Source: an uncultured Tidjanibacter sp. (lineage in GTDB: Bacteria > Bacteroidota > Bacteroidia > Bacteroidales > Rikenellaceae). From it: a stretch of DNA of 59,407 nucleotides. A program made the position numbers and the translations under genes. The stretch is taken from assembly GCA_944326085.1 (NCBI GenBank), contig CALVCL010000007.1, positions 1 through 59,407 of the forward strand, in the 5' to 3' direction. This document shows, one piece after another, positions 44,137-52,528 of the stretch (positions are counted from its first letter, which is position 1; each line of letters starts with the position of its first letter). The notes beneath the pieces were generated by a model. That model did no database searches, was not told the DNA's origin, and worked only from the letters and a program-made list of their open reading frames with translations.

Positions 44137-44901
44137 ATGAAAAGGTTTATTTTGATTATATGTGTATTTGCCTGCATGATACCTTCCGTGTATGCGCAGG
44201 ATGTCAATGAGGTGTGGATGCAGGCCAATATGCAGTACAGCAATGGTGATTACAATGGTGCTGCTGCAGCGTATGAGTCGATTGTGGAGCAGGGTTACAT
44301 AAGCAGCCGCCTGTTCTATAATTTAGGGAATGCGTATTTCAAGTCCAACCGGTTGGGGCGAGCCATACTAAACTACAATAAGGCATTTAAGCTGACACCT
44401 TACGATAAGGATATAAACTACAATTTGACGGTGGCTAATAGCTATGTCCAAGACAAGATTGATACTGTGCCCGAAATTTTTCTTACCCGCTGGATGCGTG
44501 CATGGCGCTCCTCATTGGGGAGCAATGCGTGGACATGGGTTTCGCTTGGGGCATTGGCATTGATGCTCGGCGGTGTGCTGATGTTCATGCTGTCGGAACG
44601 CAGAGGCTGGCGTAAGGCAGGCTTTTTTGCCGGTGTAGTATTCCTTGTTATGTTTGTATGCTCGACAGTTTTCGCCGCGCTTGAAAAGAAGGACATGGTG
44701 GATGCGTCGACTGGTATTGTGCTGGCGCAGGCCGTGTCGGTGAAGAGTTCGCCCGACAGCGCAGGTAACGACCTGTTCATCCTCCACGAGGGAACGAAAG
44801 TCGATGTACTCTCTACATACGACGGCTGGATGGAGATAATGATTGCCGACGGCAACAAGGGGTGGGTGTCGGGCGACGCTATCGGTTTGATAAAGTATTG
44901 A
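44137..44901 (+). CDS. batE: BatE-family protein (TPR and SH3-like)
   Basis: A 254-residue protein with a signal peptide (about 1-20), two tetratricopeptide-type repeats (about 22-105: MQYSNGDYNGAAAAYESIVEQG, SRLFYNLGNAYFKSNRLGRAILNYNKAFKLTP, 44235-44402), two membrane helices (about 130-150 and 160-182) and a C-terminal bacterial SH3-like domain (about 195-254: IVLAQAVSVKSSPDSAG, DGWMEI, NKGWVSGDAIGLI). This is the layout of BatE, the last gene of many bat operons. The next gene, recR, starts 50 bases downstream. Confidence 0.9.
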   Translation: MKRFILIICVFACMIPSVYAQDVNEVWMQANMQYSNGDYNGAAAAYESIVEQGYISSRLFYNLGNAYFKSNRLGRAILNYNKAFKLTPYDKDINYNLTVANSYVQDKIDTVPEIFLTRWMRAWRSSLGSNAWTWVSLGALALMLGGVLMFMLSERRGWRKAGFFAGVVFLVMFVCSTVFAALEKKDMVDASTGIVLAQAVSVKSSPDSAGNDLFILHEGTKVDVLSTYDGWMEIMIADGNKGWVSGDAIGLIKY

Positions 44902-44951
44902 TTTGCTAAATGCGGTCCGGACAGCGGACCTCTTGACAGATAAAGGGAATT

Positions 44952-45554
44952 ATGTCCAAACTGCTTGACGATGCCGTAGGCGAACTTTCGCGTCTGCCTG
45001 GAATAGGACGGCGTACGGCACTGAGGCTGGCATTGCACATGCTGCGTATGGAACGTGAAGACGTGTCACGCATGACGCAGGTCATAGACAGTTTCAGAAA
45101 CGGTATAAAGTATTGTTCGTACTGCAACAACCTCTCGGATGAGGATATCTGTCCTATATGTTCCGACCCGTCGCGCGACCGTTCCATGGTGTGTGTTGTG
45201 GAGCAGGTCGGGGATGTACTATCCATTGAGAATACACGTCAGTACAATGGGCTGTACCATGTGCTCGGCGGTGTCATATCGCCTATGCAGGGCATTGCCC
45301 CATCGGACCTCAAGATTGACCTGTTGCTTGACAATATTGCACGCGGGGAGATTAAGGAGGTCATACTGGCCGTAAGCACTACGGTGGAGGGTGAAACCAC
45401 GCTATTTTATATTATGCGCCGTCTTGAACAGTTTCCCGAACTGAAAGTGACCACAATAGCCCGTGGCATAGGATTTGGGGACGAGATAGAGTATGCCGAT
45501 GAACTCACCATCGCGCATGCGATACATAACCGTACTCAAATAAGCCGTCAGTAG
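44952..45554 (+). CDS. recR: recombination protein RecR
   Basis: A 200-residue protein for RecFOR-dependent loading of RecA on gapped DNA. N-terminal helix-hairpin-helix LSRLPGIGRRTALRLALH, a zinc finger with the four cysteines of YCSYCNNLSDEDICPIC, and a Toprim domain containing VCVVEQVGDVLSIENT and the LAVSTTVEGETTLFYI block. Length is standard. It follows batE on the same strand with a 50-base gap. Confidence 0.96.
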   Translation: MSKLLDDAVGELSRLPGIGRRTALRLALHMLRMEREDVSRMTQVIDSFRNGIKYCSYCNNLSDEDICPICSDPSRDRSMVCVVEQVGDVLSIENTRQYNGLYHVLGGVISPMQGIAPSDLKIDLLLDNIARGEIKEVILAVSTTVEGETTLFYIMRRLEQFPELKVTTIARGIGFGDEIEYADELTIAHAIHNRTQISRQ

Positions 45555-45728
45555 CTTTCTCCTGTTTCAGAGTATATGAGTGCACCTTGTGTAGGTGTAT
45601 GCCTCGCTGAAGCGGTCAGCATGTATGCCGTATCACAACAGCAACATGAATTATACTTGTAAATCACATAGAAGATGCTGACTATTTTAGCTTCGTGATT
45701 GTATATGGCTATATGTGGCAGAAAGCTA
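45555..45728. other. 174-base convergent intergenic region, recR / rsmD
   Basis: No strong terminator hairpin, unlike other convergent junctions here. The ends carry AGAAAGCTA-type inverted repeats (TAGCTTTCT at 45552-45560, AGAAAGCTA at 45719-45727) about 160 bases apart, possibly by chance. A 28-codon frame (45576-45662) has no support. Confidence 0.4.
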
Positions 45729-46289
45729 TTATTTTTCGGACTGCTTCTCCTCGTCCGGATACATGAATATCGAGAAGTGTACGCTTCCGTATGTGCGTTC
45801 CTGAATGAGGTATGAATGTCCGGTAAACGACTTGTCTTTTGAGTGTTCGAATATCAGCAGGCCGCCCGGACGCAGCAGTTTGCGGTCGAAAACCAGGGTG
45901 ACAACCTCTTCGGTGCCTCCGAGGGCATACGGTGCGTCGGAGAATATCAGGTCGAACTGTTTGGTGGCGCTCTTCAGATAGAGGAAGGTGTTGGCCCGTA
46001 CGGCAAACAGATTGCGCATGCCGAACGATGCCGCCGTCTGCTTGATGAAGTTGTGGTGTACTGCATTGACCTCTACGGAGGTGACCGATGCCGCGCCGCG
46101 CGATATGAATTCGTAGCTTATTGAACCGGTGCCGGAGAAAAGGTCAAGCACGTTGAGGCCTTCGAAATCGACCATGTTGCCGAGTACATTGAAAAGGTTC
46201 TCCTTCGCAAAATCGGTTGTCGGTCTTGCTCTCAGGTTGCGGGGCGGATTGATGACCCTGCCCTTGAATATGCCGCCTACTATTCTCAT
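45729..46289 (-). CDS. rsmD: 16S rRNA (guanine966-N2) methyltransferase
   Basis: A 186-residue S-adenosylmethionine-dependent methyltransferase acting on G966 of 16S rRNA in the 30S subunit. N-terminal RIVGGIFKGRVINPPRNLRARPTTDFAKENLFN (46189-46287; key residues G-x-x-x-G-R and R-P-T) is the RsmD signature. Motif I is VLDLFSGTGSISYEF. The catalytic motif reads SDAPYAL, a variant of the D-P-P-Y form. Last gene of the minus-strand unit 47626-45729, 22 bases after the DUF3822 gene. Convergent with recR. Confidence 0.93.
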   Translation of the reverse strand: MRIVGGIFKGRVINPPRNLRARPTTDFAKENLFNVLGNMVDFEGLNVLDLFSGTGSISYEFISRGAASVTSVEVNAVHHNFIKQTAASFGMRNLFAVRANTFLYLKSATKQFDLIFSDAPYALGGTEEVVTLVFDRKLLRPGGLLIFEHSKDKSFTGHSYLIQERTYGSVHFSIFMYPDEEKQSEK

Positions 46290-46311
46290 CGTGTATGTAT
46301 TGTTTGTCGGA

Positions 46312-47025
46312 TCAGATTGTTTTCACCTTCTTGAAATAGCGTCTTAGAAAACGGGTATGACGCGGTGGTCTGTCGCCATGTATGTACACAGTCATATCGT
46401 TACATTTGCATTCTGTCGGACACAGTGCATTCAGAAAATATATTATGTCGGCCGTGGACTTTAATGGATATACCTCCAGCGCAGAAGCCGAACCGTCCGC
46501 GGTTGCTGCCATTATGTAGATGTTGTCGTTGGTGGGGTATACGGCGAAATATCCCTTGCCTGACGGGGTAACGGAACCGTGTGCGGCAGCAATGAGTTCA
46601 TGCATGGGCGAGAGCCATTCCGCGGACGTGCCGAACTTGTGTTCCACCCATTCGTAAATGGCGGTATCGACGGCGAATGCGGCACAAATCATGCTCGATG
46701 GAGCCGATATGACGGCAGTTTCGTCGGGAGCGGTGTGGATACTCATCTCTGCAAGCCAATGTTCCGGCAAAGCCATATCTGTCACTTCGGCTGGTATGAA
46801 GACACACTGTGCCGTATCGACGAATATGTTGATGCGGTCTAATCCTGAATAGGTTCCATCATCGAAAACCGAACGCAATGCAGAGAGCTTGTCTCCGTGG
46901 TCTGCAAATAATACCTCACGGGGCGAGATATTCTCCTCCGTGCAGTAAAAAGAAAGTCCATCCCGCCGTAGCCGGATGGACAATATCTTTTGTGTGGTAT
47001 GAGTATTATTCCCAGTTACCGGCAT
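46312..47025 (-). CDS. DUF3822 family protein
   Basis: A 237-residue protein matching DUF3822, a Bacteroidota family commonly next to rsmD. Features are ILSIRLRRDGLSFYCTEE near the start, an INIFVDTAQCVFIPAEV segment and a C-terminal ALCPTECKCNDMTVYIHGD. The fold is suspected to be an actin-like (ASKHA) ATPase relative but no nucleotide-binding motif is clear. Its start lies inside the preceding gene (20-base overlap), which implies coupled translation. Between an unassigned single-span protein and rsmD. Function unknown. Confidence 0.83.
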   Translation of the reverse strand: MPVTGNNTHTTQKILSIRLRRDGLSFYCTEENISPREVLFADHGDKLSALRSVFDDGTYSGLDRINIFVDTAQCVFIPAEVTDMALPEHWLAEMSIHTAPDETAVISAPSSMICAAFAVDTAIYEWVEHKFGTSAEWLSPMHELIAAAHGSVTPSGKGYFAVYPTNDNIYIMAATADGSASALEVYPLKSTADIIYFLNALCPTECKCNDMTVYIHGDRPPRHTRFLRRYFKKVKTI

Positions 47026-47626
47026 CGTTGGTTGCGCTAGTCATTGAACCTACCTTTATACCAGGATAGTCTTTGTAAGTGTTTTCCCTCTCGTCTATGA
47101 GGTTGATAAGTTCTTGGGTGCTGAGGTCGCTGAGGAATGCCTTGAACGGAGCGCGGCATTCGAATACCTGTACAGTTACGCCAGATTCAGTATCGAGAGC
47201 ACCTGCCTCAAGGTAATATTCCTGCTTGTCGGTGAAGGGGATGTAGCGCATCTCCTTCACCATTTCGGGAGTCATTTTCTTTGTACCGAAGATGGTGTCG
47301 ATTACAGCTACCTTGAATTCCTCTGTTTTTACGAGACCCTGTGCAACAGCCACGGAGTCATCAGCCGAACCGAAGGCCCTTAAGTAAGTGAGCGAGTCGT
47401 TGAGTACGAAATTGATGAGCGAATCAAAATCGCTGGTGTATATGTCGTTTTTCTGCTTGTATGCCCTTTCTGCAGTACGGATGTCCTTAATGCGGTCGAT
47501 TACGACAGCCGACCTTGTTGCTACTTCTTTCTGAAACTGAAGCGGTATGGTAATCTGACGATATACCACAAATGCCAATGCCACCACTACGACAGCAAGA
47601 ACAATCTGAATAATTTTTTTTATCAT
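47006..47626 (-). CDS. single-span membrane protein upstream of DUF3822, unknown
   Basis: A 206-residue protein with one N-terminal membrane helix (about 4-22, IIQIVLAVVVVALAFVVYR) and a charged soluble domain outside or periplasmic. The stretch after the helix, DIRTAERAYKQKNDIYTSDFDSLINFV, recalls the region following the hydrophobic helix in pilin-like proteins (a short Y-x-x-x-N-x-Y pattern), but there is no prepilin peptidase site and the rest is not pilin-like. It is first in an apparent three-gene unit with DUF3822 and rsmD. A possible minus-strand -7 box TAAATTTG lies at 47725-47732 inside the start of the helicase gene. Family and function are not established. Confidence 0.75.
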   Translation of the reverse strand: MIKKIIQIVLAVVVVALAFVVYRQITIPLQFQKEVATRSAVVIDRIKDIRTAERAYKQKNDIYTSDFDSLINFVLNDSLTYLRAFGSADDSVAVAQGLVKTEEFKVAVIDTIFGTKKMTPEMVKEMRYIPFTDKQEYYLEAGALDTESGVTVQVFECRAPFKAFLSDLSTQELINLIDERENTYKDYPGIKVGSMTSATNDAGNWE

Positions 47627-47700
47627 CTTTATTAATTTTTAAGTTTGTATCGTGTTAAGTTTCCTCCTCATTGAGGGATGGTTGCATTAGTTATTTTACA

Positions 47701-49119
47701 ATGTTACATGAACATATCGCGTCCCAAATTTACGCGAATTTTGCATTTACGCCAACAGTTGGCCAAAAAAAAATAATAGAAGCGTTGTCCGGCTGGATTG
47801 CCGACACTGATACTTCGCGTATATTCATCCTGAACGGTTATGCCGGCACGGGCAAGACATCCATTGTGGCAGCTTTTGTGTCAGCATTGCTGCAAATGAA
47901 GATAAAACCCGTAATGCTTGCTCCTACAGGTCGTGCCGCAAAGGTAATGTCGCGCCATACGGGGCTTAGCGCCTCTACGATACACAAAAAGATATACCGT
48001 CAGAAAAGCACTTCCGATCCGGAGGCTGATTTCTCGCTTGACTACAACAAGGAAAAGGATGCCTGCTTCATAGTGGATGAGGCATCGATGCTGTCGGCCG
48101 CACCCGATGTCGGTTCGCCTTTCGGAAGCGGGTCGTTGCTGGATGACCTGTTCCGTTACGTGCGGCAGGGAACGAGATGCAGGATTATGTTCGTTGGAGA
48201 CGATGCGCAGCTGCCTCCTGTGGGGCATGACCGCAGTCCTGCACTTGATCCTGACTTTATGTCCGGATACGGACCGGTTGATTACCATACGCTTGACGAG
48301 GTGATGCGTCAGGATGCCGATTCAGGTATAATGTTCAACGCCACCATGGTGCGCTGCATGCTTGAGGCTGGCATCGTTGAACCGCCTGTTTTCGAAATGT
48401 CCTATCCGGATTTCCAGGCTATAGACGGTGGCGAGTTCTTAGAGAAGGTGGAAGATTGCTATTCGCGTTACGGACGTGAGGAGACAATAGTTATTACCAG
48501 GTCCAACCGTCGTGCCAACAAATTCAACGAGGGGATCAGACGTCACGTTCTATATGCCGAGGAGGAGATAGAGTCGGGTGACATGCTGATGGTTGTTAAG
48601 AACAACTATTACTACACAGGACTGGAAGAGGAAGCACACATGGATTTCATGGCCAACGGCGATACGGCACGGCTTGTGAAACTGCGGCGGTTCGAGGATT
48701 ATTACGGCTTCCGTTTTGCTGATGTAAGGCTGTCGTTTCCCGATTATGGCGACTATGAGATAGATTGTCGCATCCTGCTTGATACGTTATCGTCTGAAGC
48801 ACCGTCGCTGACACGCGAGCAGAGCAGTGCGCTGTTTTACGCCGTCAGCGAGGATTATGCCGATATCAAGAGCAAGGCCAAACGTTACAAGGAAGTTCGT
48901 GAAAATCCCCATTTCAATGCGGTTCAAGTCAAGTTTGCCTATGCCGTTACGGCCCATAAGGCGCAGGGTGGCGAATGGAAGGCCGTCTTTGTTGATCGTA
49001 TGCTGTTCGGAGATGAGGAGATGAGCCGCGACCTGATGCGATGGCTGTACACGGCACTCACACGAGCCAGCGAGCGTGTGTATCTTGTAAATTTTGACGA
49101 ACGTTTCATAGGACAATAA
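47701..49119 (+). CDS. RecD-like DNA helicase (AAA/UvrD-C type)
   Basis: A 472-residue ATPase of the RecD2-like superfamily 1 group. The start at 47701 (MLHEHIASQIYANFAF) is preferred over the TTG at 47671. Walker A GYAGTGKTS (about 42-50), Walker B and II VDEASML, GDDAQLPPVG with the Q-x-x-P-x-G motif, and the C-terminal UvrD_C_2 segment YAVTAHKAQGGEW with YTALTRASERVYLV. There are no RecD N-terminal or SH3 inserts beyond the core. Probably processes DNA ends or replication intermediates; the partner is not visible here. Single gene, convergent with nothing: the tmRNA follows on the same strand. Confidence 0.9.
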   Translation: MLHEHIASQIYANFAFTPTVGQKKIIEALSGWIADTDTSRIFILNGYAGTGKTSIVAAFVSALLQMKIKPVMLAPTGRAAKVMSRHTGLSASTIHKKIYRQKSTSDPEADFSLDYNKEKDACFIVDEASMLSAAPDVGSPFGSGSLLDDLFRYVRQGTRCRIMFVGDDAQLPPVGHDRSPALDPDFMSGYGPVDYHTLDEVMRQDADSGIMFNATMVRCMLEAGIVEPPVFEMSYPDFQAIDGGEFLEKVEDCYSRYGREETIVITRSNRRANKFNEGIRRHVLYAEEEIESGDMLMVVKNNYYYTGLEEEAHMDFMANGDTARLVKLRRFEDYYGFRFADVRLSFPDYGDYEIDCRILLDTLSSEAPSLTREQSSALFYAVSEDYADIKSKAKRYKEVRENPHFNAVQVKFAYAVTAHKAQGGEWKAVFVDRMLFGDEEMSRDLMRWLYTALTRASERVYLVNFDERFIGQ

Positions 49120-49201
49120 TTAGCCGAGCCGTTTTGCAAAATGAAGATGCAATATTGCAGCAGGTGCGACCGTTATTTATCCAGAAATAGGAATATTTTT
49201 G

Positions 49202-49209
49202 TACCTTTG
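49202..49209 (+). promoter_or_regulatory. -7 box for tmRNA
   Basis: TACCTTTG preceded by TTTTTG and followed by CAATCC, 57 bases before the predicted mature 5' end. Confidence 0.55.
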
Positions 49210-49265
49210 CAATCCGTCGGTGCGAACAGCTTTGGAGACATGTTTGCGGCGGCGGATACTTTTTC

Positions 49266-49668
49266 GGGGCTGACCGGTTTTGACAGCAGGCAGAGTCGGA
49301 AAGTAAGCATGCCGAGCTTTGTGTGGGGGCTCGTAAATCTCAACGCTCAAAAAACAAATGGCAATAATAGCTATGCACTCGCTGCGTAATCTTACGATGT
49401 AACATTACCTTAATTCCTGCGCTCAAGGAAGTGCGGGAACGAGTACCCCGCTGGCGGAACCCGCTTCTTGTTCCGTTGGCATCGGGGTATCGACAATGAG
49501 AAGCTGGCTGCAGCGCGTGTCCGGGTTGCTGCGGCGAGATATTACGGACTGGGCCCCGTGCTAGGCTGCCGTATGCCGGGCATGGGGAGGAGGATTAAAC
49601 GACGGCTAAGCATGTAGAAAGCCTTCGGGTTCCCTGTTTGGACGAGGGTTCGACTCCCTCCAGCTCCA
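49266..49668 (+). ncRNA. ssrA: tmRNA
   Basis: A one-piece tmRNA of about 403 bases. The 5' end GGGGCTG (49266-49272) pairs with CAGCTCC (49661-49667) to form the tRNA-like acceptor, with discriminator A at 49668; CCA is not encoded in full (CA follows). The T-arm is GAGGGTTCGACTCCC. After GGGGGCTCGTAAATCTCAAC comes a short reading frame from GCT (about 49344-49388), coding AQKTNGNNSYALAA and ending in TAA at 49387-49389. The YALAA end is the usual Bacteroidota degradation signal. The resume codon could instead be the preceding AAC; the first codon is uncertain. tmRNA with SmpB releases stalled ribosomes and tags incomplete proteins. The long frame 49141-49389 is only this region read as protein. 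Confidence 0.92.
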
Positions 49669-49674
49669 CAATTA

Positions 49675-49716
49675 GGGGTGTAAATCAAGCCAGTACGAGA
49701 TTTACATCCCTTTTTT
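49675..49716 (+). terminator. terminator downstream of tmRNA
   Basis: A 12-bp stem GGGGTGTAAATC / GATTTACATCCC (one G-U pair) with a 12-base loop and TTTTTT, seven bases after the tmRNA 3' end. Confidence 0.85.
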
Positions 49717-49783
49717 AGTATAAACGGAGATGTTATGCGACGGCTTGTGGTTTATTAGGCACGGTGACATGCGGTTGCAGTGG

Positions 49784-49836
49784 TACAAACATGAACAACG
49801 CCGTTCGTTAAGGAACGGCGTTGTTCATGTTGTACA
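49784..49836 (-). terminator. long hairpin after the GH57 gene
   Basis: An 18-bp perfect stem (49789-49806 with 49813-49830, loop GTTAAG), extended by about five more pairs with a single bulged A. It lies nine bases past the GH57 stop. There is no long T-run on either strand (GTTTGT only), so it may act as an RNA-stability hairpin as much as a terminator. Confidence 0.6.
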
Positions 49837-49844
49837 GGAAAGTA

Positions 49845-51065
49845 TTAGACGTGTGTGACTTCGGTGCGGGTCTTCTCTTTCTCCACGGTGCGGCGTGACA
49901 ACTCGTTGATGAAGTCACTGAGAACATTCATGTAGTTGATGAAGGCTTCGTAACTCGATGGATAGGGGTTTTCACCGCTCTGTCGGCCGTCGTCGGCAAA
50001 CCATTTGGTAGCCATCCAGTAGAAGTGGTCGGCGGTTTGAAGGAATTCCCATACATGTTCCATATCATGGTCGCCGAGGGAATGTACCTTTTCGCGCTGT
50101 GCGTACAGTTTGCCGAATGCTTCGTTCTGAAGTTCATTTCCGAGCCATGCCGAAAGGTCGCGTTCCTCATCGGCCCATGTCACTTCGTTGTTGGCATACA
50201 GCACACCGATAGGTTGATGCGCAGCTGCATTATCTGATACTGTGGCAAACCTTATGCGGTCGGAGGCGATGGACTGCATGACAAATGCACGGAAGAAGTC
50301 GAAGATGCCGCTGTCGGCCTTTTGCCACAACCCGAAAACACTGTAGTCGGTGCAGATGTTGACAACTTCGCCGCGGTCGCCGTCTATCCAGTCAATGTAT
50401 TTCTCTGCCGTCAGCGGCCATTCCGACCAACGCCTGTCAGAGAAGCGGAACATTATGTCATCGCTGAGGCGGTAGTTGCGAAGCATTAGTCTGAGCTTTT
50501 GGTTCATGGGGTTGGCGTATACATAGTTTGGACTTTTCCAGCCGAGTAGGTGTTTTGCTCCTTCGGCCAGCATGGTATGGTAACCCATGTCGGCAACCGT
50601 TTCTCCTATGACATCTGAGTAGAGCAAGGCTGTATTGAAAAAGGCTGTCGGGGTCTGTCCGAACTCTTCCTTTATCATGGCTGCGTGTTTGGCGGCTTCG
50701 AGACGGAATTCGTCTTCGTCGGCCAATGCTGCAAGCGAAGCGGAATATGTTCCTGCTACGAATTCCACGCATCCGGTGGCAGCAAGGTCGCGGAAACTTT
50801 GCAGCGCATCGGGAGCATAGGAACGCATCTGCTCTACAACCAACCCCGACAGATAGAAACTTACGCGGAGTTTGCCATCGGTGGCGTTTATAAGGTCGAG
50901 AAGCATTTTGTTCATCGGCAGGAAGCATTGGGCAGAGGCACGTTGCATAAGGGCGCGGTTGCGTGCGTCATCGAGATAATTGTGGTCTATTCCCATGTTG
51001 AAGAAGCGGTATATTTTCAATAGCATGGGTTGGTGTATGCGGAAGCATAATGATAGGGTTTTCAT
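49845..51065 (-). CDS. GH57 family protein, nucleophile position occupied by Ala
   Basis: A 406-residue protein of glycoside hydrolase family 57 with the alpha-amylase subfamily signatures: HQP at residues 11-13 (motif 1), GCVEFVAGTY at 98-107 (motif 2) and TDYSVFGLWQ at 239-248 (motif 4) with Asp240, the expected acid-base residue. In motif 3 the sequence reads FFNTALLYSD, where GH57 alpha-amylases have N-T-E-L; the Glu nucleophile is Ala146 (codon at 50628-50630). The protein is therefore probably not a normal retaining amylase, and may be a regulator or glucan-binding pseudoenzyme. It is last in the glycogen block after a GT4 enzyme and a debranching enzyme, a conserved order in Bacteroidota. 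Confidence 0.88.
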   Translation of the reverse strand: MKTLSLCFRIHQPMLLKIYRFFNMGIDHNYLDDARNRALMQRASAQCFLPMNKMLLDLINATDGKLRVSFYLSGLVVEQMRSYAPDALQSFRDLAATGCVEFVAGTYSASLAALADEDEFRLEAAKHAAMIKEEFGQTPTAFFNTALLYSDVIGETVADMGYHTMLAEGAKHLLGWKSPNYVYANPMNQKLRLMLRNYRLSDDIMFRFSDRRWSEWPLTAEKYIDWIDGDRGEVVNICTDYSVFGLWQKADSGIFDFFRAFVMQSIASDRIRFATVSDNAAAHQPIGVLYANNEVTWADEERDLSAWLGNELQNEAFGKLYAQREKVHSLGDHDMEHVWEFLQTADHFYWMATKWFADDGRQSGENPYPSSYEAFINYMNVLSDFINELSRRTVEKEKTRTEVTHV

Positions 51066-51122
51066 ATGTTGTTGCAGTTTTTATCTCTGTTTGTGAATGA
51101 ATACATACCGTATGATTGTCTT

Positions 51123-52424
51123 CTAGTGTGTGGCTACCATGTCTTCGTAAACTTTCTTGACCTTTGCCGCAGCAGTATCCCATTTCAGACCAGTCACCTC
51201 TTCAAAGCCTTTGTGTGAGAACATGCGGGCGAGTGCAGGGTAGGTGATGAGCGCGTATATCGCATCGGCCATTGCATCGACATCCCAGTAATCTACCTTA
51301 AGAGCATATGAGAGGATTTCTGCCACGCCGGATTGTTTGGATATTATGACCGGCACGTTTGATTTCATGGCTTCCAGCGGAGAGATGCCGAAAGGTTCCG
51401 ATACGGACGGCATGACGTATACGTCACTCATGGCGAACATACGGTTCACTTCCGGCCCTTTGAGAAAACCGGTAAAGTGGAACCTGTCAGAGATGCCGAG
51501 CTGTGCCACGCGGCGTACCACATGGTGCATCATGTCGCCGCTGCCGGCCATAACGAAGCGTACATTCGAGACGCGTTTGAGTACTTTGGCGGCTGCCTCT
51601 ACGAAGTAGTCGGGTCCTTTTTGGTATGTAATGCGGCCGAGGAACGTTACGATTTTGTCATCCAGTCCGCGTTGTATCTTTTCGTCGCTGTTCTCGGCAA
51701 AACGTACGGCGTTGTGCACCGTGACCACCTTGTCGGGATTGATGCCGTATTTCGTGATTGCTATGTTGCGTGTTAGGTTGCTGACAGTGATGACTCTGTC
51801 GGCGGTTTCCATGCCGGCGCGCTCTATGGCGTAGACAGTCGGGTTGACATTCTCACCGCTTCGGTCGAACTCTGTAGCGTGAACATGCACGACGAGCGGT
51901 TTGCCGGAGACTGTCTTGGCGGCTATGCCGGCATAGTATGTAAGCCAATCGTGGGCATGTATGACATCGAATTGACCCTCAAGATCACGTGCGACCTGCG
52001 CAGCAACCATGGCATAGCGTCCCACCTCTTCCATGAGGTTGGTGCCGTATGTGCCGGAGAAGTTGTAGCGTTCTCTCCATGCATCGCCGGTGCGTATCTT
52101 TTTTTCGCCATCTTTTACGGCTGTTTCGCCAAGTGTGGAGAATTCTTCGGGTGAAGAGTAGGGAACAAGGTTGGAGTTTATTTGTATGAACGAAACTTTC
52201 TTCCACAGCTCGTTGGTATATTCTTCGCCGGAGTACAGGGCTTCAACATCGCTCGCATTTACGATGCGGGCGAAACGTTGGTCTTCATCACCGTACGCCT
52301 TCGGCACGACGAAGATGACTTCTACTCCGTTGTGCGCCAGCCCGCGCGTGAGTCCGTAACTTGCCGTACCTAGCCCTCCTGCTATGTGGGGCGGGAATTC
52401 CCAGCCGAACATCAATACTCTCAT
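51123..52424 (-). CDS. GT4 glycosyltransferase of the glycogen locus
   Basis: A 433-residue GT-B glycosyltransferase. The N-terminal WEFPPHIAGGLGTASYGLTRGLAHNGVEV (about 8-36) is the glycogen-synthase-like acceptor-loop form of GT4. VIHAHDWLTYYAG lies mid-domain, and the C-terminal half has YGINPDKVVTVHNAV and SVSEPFGISPLEAM, with the E-x7-E donor-binding motif of GT4. The donor (ADP-glucose or UDP-glucose) and the exact product are not fixed by sequence. It sits between the debranching enzyme and the GH57 gene, 57 bases before the latter, so a role in alpha-glucan metabolism is likely. Start MRVLMFGWEFPPH is normal. Confidence 0.88.
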   Translation of the reverse strand: MRVLMFGWEFPPHIAGGLGTASYGLTRGLAHNGVEVIFVVPKAYGDEDQRFARIVNASDVEALYSGEEYTNELWKKVSFIQINSNLVPYSSPEEFSTLGETAVKDGEKKIRTGDAWRERYNFSGTYGTNLMEEVGRYAMVAAQVARDLEGQFDVIHAHDWLTYYAGIAAKTVSGKPLVVHVHATEFDRSGENVNPTVYAIERAGMETADRVITVSNLTRNIAITKYGINPDKVVTVHNAVRFAENSDEKIQRGLDDKIVTFLGRITYQKGPDYFVEAAAKVLKRVSNVRFVMAGSGDMMHHVVRRVAQLGISDRFHFTGFLKGPEVNRMFAMSDVYVMPSVSEPFGISPLEAMKSNVPVIISKQSGVAEILSYALKVDYWDVDAMADAIYALITYPALARMFSHKGFEEVTGLKWDTAAAKVKKVYEDMVATH

Positions 52425-52528
52425 AACTATATTGTTTCTTTTATCTTTTCAATACATTGCAAACCGGCAGCATGTAATTCTTTGGCTTATATGCTGTTTG
52501 GTGGGCATTCCTTTTTCGTGGATTGGGG

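Noticed and set aside
45576..45662. 28-codon frame between recR and rsmD
   Set aside because: No ribosome binding site of note, no recognisable pattern and too short to stand without conservation.
49141..49389. 82-codon frame ending in YALAA
   Set aside because: It is the tmRNA tag region read as a protein; the upstream part is promoter and tmRNA 5' sequence.
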